A DNA stretch of 64,000 nucleotides, taken from Puffinus mauretanicus. Its lineage: Eukaryota; Chordata; Aves; Procellariiformes; Procellariidae. Shown piece by piece: positions 41,786 through 50,035 of this stretch; the first letter of the stretch is position 1; every line of letters starts with the position of its first letter. The stretch spans positions 186,001 through 250,000 of the forward strand of contig JAJKFH010003229.1 of the NCBI GenBank assembly GCA_023333565.1, given 5' to 3'. A program made the translations under genes and the position numbers. Below the pieces are notes generated by a model. The model searched no databases. It was not told where the DNA came from and was given only the letters and a program-made list of their open reading frames with translations.

Positions 41786-42913
41786 TTATGGAAGTACAGT
41801 CCATGTCAATTGTGTCTTCCGTCCTGTGGTGGGGCTTTCCCATTCAAAAGCAAATATGCTTTGGCTTTTTACATCCAGGGGTATGCAAAAGAAGGCATCC
41901 TTTAAATCCAGTACAGTAAACCATTTATGTTCCTCTTTTAGAGAGGTCAATAAAGTATATGGGTTAGCTACAACTGGATGCATATCTTGCACTATTTGAT
42001 TTATAGCTCTCAAATCTTGGACTAATCGATATTCTTTACCTCCAGATTTCTTTACTGGCAATATGGGAGTGTTATATTCTGATTCACATTCTACCAAGGG
42101 CCCATATTCTAAAAATTTTGTAATTAATTCTTCTAATCCTTTCCAAGTCTCCCACTTAATGGGGTATTGTTTTTGTCTTACCGGCTTGGCTCCAGGTTTC
42201 AGGTTTACTTTTACCGGTTCTGCCAACTTAGATCGTCCTGGTTTTCCACTCGCCCAAACCAATGGAATTACTGCATTTTCCACTTCTTCTGGAATTTGTT
42301 CTTCCTTGGGGAAATCCTGCAACATAAACGCCTTTGCCTCCATAATTTTTGACTCTGGTACTAACAATTTAATTTCCCCATCTCTAAAAGTTATCTGTGT
42401 ATTTAACTTACTTAACAAATCTCGCCCTAATAAGGGCAATGGGCATTCTGGCATATATAAAAACTGATGAGTTACCCACTGTTTTCCCAATTTAAACTTT
42501 AGTGGTTCTAAAAAGGGTCGGTTCTCTCTTTGCCCTGTCGCACCAACAACATTAACTGACTTATTACTGAGTCCCCCCTTACACATATTTAATAAGTATG
42601 ATCGCATTCCACACCGTTCCTGCCACTCCGGATGGTTTCGCAATGTGAAAAACAAATCAACATATGCCATCTCATCCCATTTACCTTCCCTCTTACAAAA
42701 TAACATCAATTGCAGGATGGTATTATATTGTAATGTTCCATTCTCTGGCCATTTTTCCCCATCTTCCAATTTATACATGGGCCACCAATTATTACAATAT
42801 TCAATTAGCTGTTTCCGAGTCAAAGGATCACCCCCCAAATCTTTCCAATGCTTCAAAATACATCCCAAAGGTGTTCTTTGTGGGACAGGTTTCTTGCTCG
42901 GAAAAGTACCCAT
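41786..42913 (-). pseudogene. gag-pol: Class I ERV matrix-protease-RT fusion made by deletion
   Basis: A 375-codon frame starting MGTFPSKKPVPQ. An N-terminal Gly for myristoylation and a basic surface are as in matrix. Residues about 1-105 look like retroviral matrix (LGCILKHWKDL, KWPENGTLQYN, AYVDLFFTLRNHPEW). At about 105-125 the frame jumps into the late protease region (VVGATGQRE, PLPLLGRDLLSKL), then the RT fingers (PVKKSGGKEYRLVQDLRAIN, FTVLDLKDAFFCIPL). Capsid, nucleocapsid, the gag-pol junction and the protease active-site DTGA are missing. The deletion keeps the frame. The ATG is credible as the real gag start because it follows a leader and PBS at the right distance. Confidence 0.88.
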
Positions 42914-43357
42914 CCTCCAAGGACTAGTGAGTGTGATTGTGCACTATCACCAGTCACTAGTCAGAGGGACCCCAACCCTTGTTGGAGCTCCCTCCTGTTG
43001 GAGCTCCCCCTCCGGGACTCCAACCCCTCCTTTACCCGGGTCTCTAGCCCAACCCTGCGAAGCTTTCGCCGCGACTTATGGGCAGGCGTTATTACTGGGG
43101 ACTCTAACCCCAGCGGGGACTCTAACCCCTTCTAGGTACCTCTCAGTCCAACCCTGCGTAGCTTTCGCCGCGCCTTACGAGCAGACCGCGGGGACTCTAA
43201 CCCCTTTCCTTTTTTAGAAAAGAAAGAATGCCTTTTTACCTGTTCCAGGGGACTTGCTCTGAATTCATCGGTCCGGGGATCAGAGGTTCTCCCCGAGAAT
43301 CCCTCGGTGCCGGCTGGAGGTCCTGTGATCCCACGGATCCGTCGAGATTCACAAGCG
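42914..43357 (-). other. Class I ERV leader with repeated hairpin motif
   Basis: Untranslated leader between the primer site and the gag ATG. The 15-base palindromic element GGGGACTCTAACCCC (minus strand GGGGTTAGAGTCCCC) occurs at 43097-43111, 43115-43129 and 43190-43204, and a variant is at 43014-43027. A longer duplicated block, ccaaccctgcg[a/t]agctttcgccgcg, occurs near 43050 and 43152. In retroviruses such leader hairpins serve dimerisation and packaging; that role here is inference. Confidence 0.7.
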
Positions 43358-43377
43358 GAGTCCCATCTGGGGTGCCA
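43358..43377 (-). other. Primer binding site, tRNA-Arg type
   Basis: The + strand reads GAGTCCCATCTGGGGTGCCA. This is the 3' end of a vertebrate tRNA-Arg, including T-loop end and CCA, as I remember it. The minus-strand PBS therefore starts TGGCACCCC, four bases after the LTR end. Identification of the tRNA isoacceptor is from memory. Confidence 0.75.
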
Positions 43378-43381
43378 AAAC

Positions 43382-44047
43382 TGTCACCGAAATCGGGAAG
43401 AAACCTCGTAACACCAATGTAGTGTTAAAAGGCAGGCATTCTTTATTGGCAGCGCTGGGGACACGGGGGATCGCTCCACCACAGCGTGTCCGATTTGTTG
43501 CACCTTTTACCATAAATTTATACAACAAAATTATAAATATACATAGTATTACATCATTTACTGATACATATGCATGACTAGTCCTTGCTTCGTATTAAAA
43601 TGAGCTCTCCTCCCATTTGCGCCTGCGCACTGTTGCTTGGTGGTGGTCGTCAGGGGTCTTGGAGATGAAGGCCAGTGACTCCTCTTCGTTACCGTTGGCT
43701 GACCCTTTTACTTTGCGCAGACTCAGTGGCTTTTTGGCTTCTATCCGACCTAGGTGATTTGCTTCAACTGGTTTCTTCTAAGCATCAGTTGCTTCTTACA
43801 ATAGTATACTAAATCATCTTCTAATATTTAACAAACCAACAGCCCCTCATGTTCCTAAACTTATTTGTACATCAAGAACATTAACAGAACACTCTATATA
43901 CTTGAATTTATAATAACTATTTGTCTCCAACATTTACTTCTAGCAACTAGTGATTTCTTTTGATCATTAGTTTGATTGGGATTTAACTCCATCATGGTTT
44001 GGGGCTTTACAAAGGATTTTATAGCAAAGCAGCACTATATGGTAGCA
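43382..44047 (-). repeat. 5' LTR of the class I provirus
   Basis: 666 bp, + strand TGTCACC...GGTAGCA. A minus-strand AATAAA lies at 43442-43447. It is about 20 bases longer than the 3' LTR because of one indel (catcattagtttgattggg region near 43964). The right neighbour is a truncated LTR of another family. Confidence 0.9.
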
Positions 44048-44297
44048 GTACCTTGGTCAGCTGTCGGTGAGCAGTTGCGTTGTGCATTGCCTGCTTTGTG
44101 TGTTCTGTTATTGTTGTTGTTCTCATTGTTATTATTACTGTTCTACTTTGTTTTATTTCAATTATTAAACTGTTTTTACCTCAACCCGGGAGCTTTCCTA
44201 CTTGTGCCCTCCCGATTCTCTCCCCCATCCCACCGGGGGGGGGTGATCGAGCGGCTGCATGGAGTTTATTTTTGCTGGCTGGGGTTAAACCACGACA
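44048..44297 (+). mobile_element. 5'-truncated LTR fragment of an ERVL-like family
   Basis: It begins abruptly after the provirus and ends CTGGGGTTAAACCACGACA. It contains ttattaaactgtttttacctcaacccggg and tctcccccatcccaccggggggg, closely matching the 3' part of the solo LTR at 15100-15231. The 5' part is absent and is not found on the other side of the provirus. Confidence 0.8.
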
Positions 44298-44502
44298 GCA
44301 CCTCTGTCCAGGAGCATGTCTCCAGCTGCACATCTCTCCAGGGGTCTCTCCTTCCCCATGCCTCCTCAGATATCTCATTGCACGGCTCCTCATGTGGCAC
44401 CTCACAACTCCTCCTCTTCCTTAACTCTGTCCAAGCAGTGGTCCACAGGCTTCTCTTGCCAGCTGTCGTTTTGGCACGTGATGCCCCCAGCAACCCGAAC
44501 CC

Positions 44503-44900
44503 TGCAATTTCTGTCCACCACAGCACTCGTGTGCGTACTAAACGGGCACTCATGCATGAGCTGATGGGGCACACATGAGAAATGGCTGCTCAGGTGTGAG
44601 CTGATTGAGCACTCAGGCATGAATTAATTGAATGCTCATGTGAGCTATCTCAATGCTCATGCGTAAATAAATTGGGTGCTTGTGCATGAAGTAATTGGAT
44701 GCCTAGGTATAAATTAATTGGGCACTCATGCGTGAGCTAATTGGGCACTAATGCATGAACTGTTAGGGCACGCATGTGAAATAATTGGATGCTCATGCAT
44801 AATTTCACGGGGTATTCATGCATAAAAGTATCGTATGCTCATGCACGAACTGATTAGGCACTCAAGCATGCATGCCATTAATCCTGCAATTTCTGCCCAG
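44503..44900 (+). repeat. Minisatellite, unit about 27-32 bp
   Basis: About ten imperfect copies of a unit like gggcactcatgcatgaactaatt run from about 44540 to 44875. The array is bracketed by two copies of cctgcaatttctgtcca / cctgcaatttctgccca (44509 and 44883). Units vary in length, and ATG-rich short frames here are meaningless. Confidence 0.8.
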
Positions 44901-47690
44901 CAGGAGGTCACACTCGCATGCTAGTTAGGCAGATAAAGGCTTTCTGCTTGCTGCCAGCTGGGCACATGTGAGCATTCGTTCACACATCTCCCTTTGCCTC
45001 CAGCCCCAGCTGGCCAGCAAGCACAGAACAGTATTTTCTGAAAGAACTGGCCTAGAACAAATCCAAACCCAAACAAACTTCCAGGCAGGAAATGATGATT
45101 TTGTTATGCGCTGTCTGACAAGAGCTTTTATCCTGCTGTGTGTGAATAAATCAATAGTGCTACGTTGGAAAAGATGTTGATGTTCTTGACTACCTGTGGA
45201 AACAGAGCACACATTCGCAGCCAGTGTTAACGAAAAGCTCGTGACGGGATCTGTGGGGTTGATGGCATGCCAGCCTGGCTTTTATACTCAGCTAAATGAA
45301 TCGAGCATTTGCACGAGTCACTACAGCCTCAGACCCTGATAACTCCTGATTTTCCTGAGGCCTGCAGCAGCCTCCTTTTGGGAGGACAGCGGGCATGTGG
45401 ATTTGAGTGCCTGTGGTTTTCCAATGGTACCTCTACCCTCCTGCAAACCCCTCGTCCTACCAGTGCCGCCACTATGGCCACGCTGAGCTAATGCAACTGC
45501 ACGCCCAGCTTTCCCCCTGAGAGCAGCAGTGCCCGGTGGGCCTGGACAAAGCCCCTGGTGACAAACCCCAGCGCCCCTTCAGTGCCTTTCTGCTGGTGCC
45601 CAAAGTGGGGACAGCTTCAGTTTGGGAAGTCTCGCAGTCCTTGAGCTCAGCACTCTGCCAGGAGCAAGGATGCAGCCTGGAGCGGGGGAGGCTTCTGGCA
45701 GTCCCTGGCCACAAGTCCAGCCCCCGACCCCTGCCACAGAGGCAGCCCCCTACTTGTCTGGATTTCTCCAAGCCTTTTGGTGCAGTGTTGTTGCAGGGGC
45801 CTCATTTGTAAACCTCTGCACCCCTCTTTGTAAAGTACAGTCTTTTTATCCAAATTCCTGCAGGAAAGAGCCAGGACCTGCAGGACCCTTGGACATTTCT
45901 AGGTAATTTATGTTATTTTTGCATGAATAAAACCCCCAACCTCCCTCTGCTTGACCTCCTGGCTGGCGCTCTGCCCCCAGACATTTTCTGCTCTCCAGAC
46001 GTGTGTGAAGGTCAACGCCCCAGGAGCTGCGGTCCACAGGCAGCCCTGGGCAGTCAGCCCGTGCACCTGGCTGCAGGACCCGGCATGTTCCAGCTCATGC
46101 AAGATTGCCCCTTGCCCTGAAAGAGAGGATCAGCCTGGGTGTGGGAACTCAGCAAGGAGCCTCTCAAAGAGGCAAGGTGCTGCTGCACCCATGGGCAGCC
46201 CATCGCCCCCCAGGGAGGCAGAAGGTCCTGACCCGACTGTGCCCCACACCCTGGAGCCTGTATGACCCCAGAGACACTTCTGCGCCTCTGAGGTGCCTTC
46301 TTCCCACCAGGGGCTGGCCCTGCTCCAGCAACCTATCACACTTTGGAAAGCAAACCCACTCCTTCCAGCCCATCATTTTTTCTCACGCCTTCCTCCTTCT
46401 TCCCCATCCCTGCAGTACCCCTGCTTGCCCCCATCCTCCAGAAGGACCCCCTCTGGCCTCCTGCACAGCCTCTGCCCCAGTGGACTTGCTCTGCCCAGTC
46501 TGTTCACCGACAGGGACATACTGGCTGGCTGGTGCTCCAGGACCCGACCTGGTCTCAGCTCTGCGGTCCCTGGGGGCACCCTGGATGTGCTCAGAACAGG
46601 GTTTGTGAAGGGGTGGCACTGCAGTGGCTGGCGGAGAAACCTTTCCCTCAGGGCAGAGCCTGGCCAGCCAGTGGCAAGGCTGTTATTTGGGGTCTGACTG
46701 AGACAGACCTATGTCCCCCTGCTCCCAAGACAGAAAATGGCAGGAGGTGATCCAGCTGTGTTAGCACATTTACACTCTGCGACCTGCTCTGTGGGAACAT
46801 GGGCAATGACACCAGTATAACTGCAAAATGGCCATGTGAAGGCTGGCAGGTTTCCCTTGAAATCATACAAGGAATATCTCCCACACCCCTCCGCTCCCTG
46901 AATAAATAGAAAATCCTCCATATAAAACAGGGAAGGGAAAAGAGGACATGATTTCATGGCCATCTCTTGCCCTGTCTATAGGATGCACTGAACTCAAAGC
47001 GATGGCAGGACATCTGTGTGAAACAGCACTAGTCCCTCAGGGCTCCCGTACAGGAGAGACAGAGAGACCACAGCACCTGCTGAGCAACCCTCACCCCGAC
47101 GGCAGACCCCTGGTGTCTTGTGCTGGGCCAGCATAGCAGGGACTGAACGTGGATGTGAGGTCCCACACCTCAGCTCTGCCTTCAGCTTCTACTTCCCCGA
47201 GCCCCAGGAGCTCCTGAATGAGCGGTGGGGAGAGGAGTGGCAGGAGGGTTAGAAAAGTAACCCCCTGAGAGCCGCTCACCCCCACCCTGCCTTGGCCATG
47301 TCCAAGGAGTCTGGGGCTGCCATGAATGGCAAACCCTTCTCTGGGGTGCTCAGACACCCGGCTGGGAAGGGTCCCAGCTGTTTTCCCTCCGCCTTTTATC
47401 TTCCTTTCACCTTTTCACTTCTGTGTCAGTAGGGAGAAGGGGGCATTTCCACGGGGCCAAAACTGACTTGTTCGCTCTGTGTCTGCTTGGGGAGATTTGT
47501 TTTTTTTTCCTCTGGGCTTCGTTTATTTGTGTTCAGGTTTGTCTGTTTGGTTGTATTTCTTGTTGTGATGGTGTCAGTGCGGTGGCGGCTTTGGTTTCTG
47601 TTGGGGTTTCTGCAGTGCTGGTCTCTAGGGGAGCCCACTTTGAGGACTGTGGAGGCTGAGGATCACCCCTGCGTCCCCAGACATGCCGCA
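44901..47690. other. GC-rich unassigned DNA
   Basis: 2.8 kb of GC-rich sequence. Overlapping open frames on all strands reach 167 codons (46105-46608), but they have Pro/Ser-rich composition typical of chance frames in GC-rich DNA and no domain that I recognise. No repeat family or RNA gene was recognised. Confidence 0.5.
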
Positions 47691-48310
47691 GTGGAGCTGT
47701 CCCGCCCCGGGCTGCGGTGGGGACACTTTTCCCGGGTAGTTCTTGGCCTCACGAGGCGCCATGCCGGCCCCGCCCACGCGTGGGCTGGGCGCTGGGCATT
47801 CTGGAAGCCCACCGGCAGCCGCTCGGCGTCGCCGGCTGCCCCTCGACTCCACCCCATGAGGGGCAGCGGGGCGGGGTCGGGGCGGGGCCTACGGGGGCGG
47901 GGCCCACGGGGCTGATCCCAGCGGGGTTTCCGTTTCCGCCGCCGCAGTCCTACGGGCAGTCGTGCTGGGGGGGCGAGTCGCGGTTTCACCGCTCAGGGAG
48001 CTGCTCCGGCCTGGCCCAGCCTATCCCGCCGGGGACCGGACCGGACCGAGGCGAGGCGAGGCGAGGCGAGGCGAGGCGAGGCGAGGCGGCGGCCTGTGTG
48101 GGTGCCTCGGAGCTCGGCGAGGCTCCGGCTTCGCCATCGCTCCTGCCGCTGGGGAGCACCGTCCCGCCTCGGGCGGCGCTGCACCCGGTAAGCTGTGCTG
48201 GGGCCGGGGCAGCGCGGGGGTTTCGGGGACGGGCAGCCTTTGCCGCTCCCGGCGCGGGTCGGGCAGCGGCAGCCCCAGAGGCTCCGGCCGCGTCGGGTGG
48301 GTCCTGATGC
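47690..48310 (+). promoter_or_regulatory. CpG island with GC boxes, candidate promoter
   Basis: Dense CpG sequence with three GGGGCGGGG-type GC boxes (about 47869-47903) and a (GAGGC)n run of about eight copies at 48048-48088. The sequence gcacccg|gtaagctgtg offers a good splice donor at 48188-48189. No ORF with a recognisable protein starts in it. In birds such islands usually mark transcription starts, so I infer the promoter and untranslated first exon of an unidentified + strand transcript. Confidence 0.5.
48048..48088 (+). repeat. (GAGGC)n pentanucleotide repeat
   Basis: About eight uninterrupted GAGGC/GGCGA units inside the CpG island. The arginine/proline-rich frames across it are artefacts of the repeat. 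Confidence 0.9.
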
Positions 48311-48375
48311 CCGCATGGGCAGAGGAGGGGCCCGGCTGCTGCTGACCGCGGCTGAGGGTCCCTGGAGGAGTTGGG

Positions 48376-48406
48376 TGGGTGGGTGTGTGTGTGTGTGTGT
48401 GTATGT
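48376..48406 (+). repeat. (GGGT)n/(GT)n microsatellite
   Basis: gggtgggtgggtgtgtgtgtgtgtgtgtgt, a short simple repeat just after the CpG island. Confidence 0.9.
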
Positions 48407-48799
48407 GTACCCTGGAGGAGGAGGAGGAGGGGATGTCCCTGAAGGGGGGCTTTTCCCCTGAGGGGGTCCCTGGAGAGGGGTCGGTGCCTCCCCTGCCCGG
48501 CCGGGCTTTTGCTCCTGGGGTGCCCGGGCACGGCTCCTCATGGGGGCCTGCAGCTGCTGCGCCCTGGGAGGGGTTTGGAGTGTGTGGGACGTGGTGATGG
48601 TGGTGCTGGGGAAGAAAAGCCTGAAATGCAGTCAAATAAAGCGACCCCCTACTCGTGCTAGTGCTGCCGCACAGTGACACGGGGCAGGGAGGGTGCCCCC
48701 TCAAACTGCATGTGGGGCCCTGGAGGCACAGGGTTGCGGGTGGGCTACACTCCCCCAACATCACATCACACCCTGGGTACCAAAACAAAAGGTCAGTGC

Positions 48800-49460
48800 T
48801 GGGTTTTCAGCCTTCAAAATGGAGACTAAGTGCCGCATTGTTGCGGCTCAAAACCAGAGTAGGAATCCTGCATTTCTGAAACTTAAAGCCAGACCAAGTC
48901 CTGCATTTTCAGATTATGAAAATGTAGACTAAGTTCTGTGGTTTTGGGGCTCGGGGGGGGGGGGACCTTACGTGCTGTGTTTTAGGGACTAAAAATGCAG
49001 ACTAAGTCTTGTGTTTCCGCTGTTGAAAACAGACAAATGCTGCATTTTTGGGCCTTGAAAACAGGCTCTGGGGGCTGGTTATGGCTCTCAACAGCAAAGG
49101 CAGAGCCCTATGTTTCTGAAGCTCAGAAAGTCCTGCGTTTTCAGCACTTGAAAATGGGGACTAAGTAATTTCTTTCTGAAGCTCAGCAGCATGACACATG
49201 CTGTGGGTGTTTTTGTCGGTTTTGTTTTTTTTTTTTTTCTGAGCCCTGAAAAAACAACTGAAGTCTTTTATTTTTCAGGGCTCAAAACCAGAGGGTGAGC
49301 ACTGCATTTCTGAGTCTCTGAGCTTAAGTCCTGCGTTTTCAGTGCTTGAAAATACAGGCTAAGTTATGTGTTTCTGGGACTCAGGAAAAAAAACAGTGCT
49401 TGGAAACAGAGGCTAAGTTGGCCATTTTCAGCCACCAAAATGGAGGCTCAGGGGGTAACT
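48800..49460 (+). repeat. Decayed tandem repeat, unit about 55-70 bp
   Basis: Recurrent blocks of the form gaaaatggagactaagt-cctgcattttc-tgaagctcaaaacc are seen at about 48815, 48905, 48985, 49020, 49130, 49260, 49330 and 49400. Copies are diverged and uneven in length and include a G9-10 run at 48953-48963. It lies in the putative first intron of the CpG-island transcript. No coding potential. Confidence 0.75.
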
Positions 49461-49729
49461 TTGGGCAGGGAGGAGGGTGGGCAGGGTGCATTGACCCCCA
49501 CCAGAGGTGAGGATCCAGTTGTGTTGTTCCCCAAAGTTAGGCTGGCACGCACCAGGTCAAACTCAATGTCTGAGATGGCCAAGAGGTGCTTTTTCCAGTT
49601 CTTTATTCAAGTACAACTACTGGAATAGTTACAAAGTCAATATTTAGACAACATTGAATTATGACGGATTGATCTACAATCATGCCAAAAGCCCAGATTG
49701 TTGGTAACAAGAGGGAGCATCAATTAAAA

Positions 49730-50035
49730 AGACAGAGCATCCAGCAGTTGAAGTGTGTATGAGCTGGAGCTGCAGCATTGAGTTGAAGCATCCATCATCC
49801 AGAGCTGGAAGAAGCAGGAGCTGAAATTTCCTATAACTGAAACAAGCCCAAGCATCCATTGGTTGGAGGTTCTCATAGCTGGAGCTTCAACGAGCTGTAA
49901 TAACCTGAAGTCAAAACAAGCCCAAGTGTCCATCAGCCAGAGCTGGAAGAAGCAGAAGCATTTCTTAGCTGGATTAGCTGGAGTGTCTGTTAGCCGGAGC
50001 TGTAACAAGCTGGGGTGTCCATCAGCCAGATCGAT
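49730..50035 (+). repeat. Imperfect tandem repeat around agctggagc / catccatcagccagagctgg
   Basis: At least four copies of a unit joining agctggagcttcaacgagctg-like, aaacaagcccaag and tgtccatcagccagagctggaagaagcag. Spacing is roughly 90-100 bases with shorter internal echoes. No gene. Confidence 0.7.

Larger units (their letters stand above)
36768..44047 (-). mobile_element. Class I endogenous retrovirus, two LTRs, internally deleted
   Basis: A 7.3 kb minus-strand provirus. Reading leftward the order is 5' LTR (43382-44047), primer site (43358-43377), leader, a gag-matrix remnant joined to protease and RT (42913-41786), RT (41785-41267), RNase H and integrase (41298-39163), env (39172-37468), polypurine tract (37414-37430) and 3' LTR (36768-37413). 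The pol organisation, short pol/env overlap and tRNA-Arg-type primer site suggest a gammaretrovirus-like class I element. Most of gag and the start of protease are missing. Stops and frameshifts interrupt pol and env. No flanking duplication is visible: atga precedes 36768 and gtac follows 44047. It is old and non-functional as it stands. Confidence 0.92.

Noticed and set aside
47423..47659. Small membrane protein frame (MSVGRRGHFHGAK...)
   Set aside because: The hydrophobic look comes from a T-rich stretch. No Kozak context, splice or similarity evidence.
48021..48788. 255-codon minus-strand frame and other long frames over the CpG island
   Set aside because: Composition follows the GC-rich repeats, (GAGGC)n and (GT)n. 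There is no domain, and overlapping frames of equal length exist on both strands.
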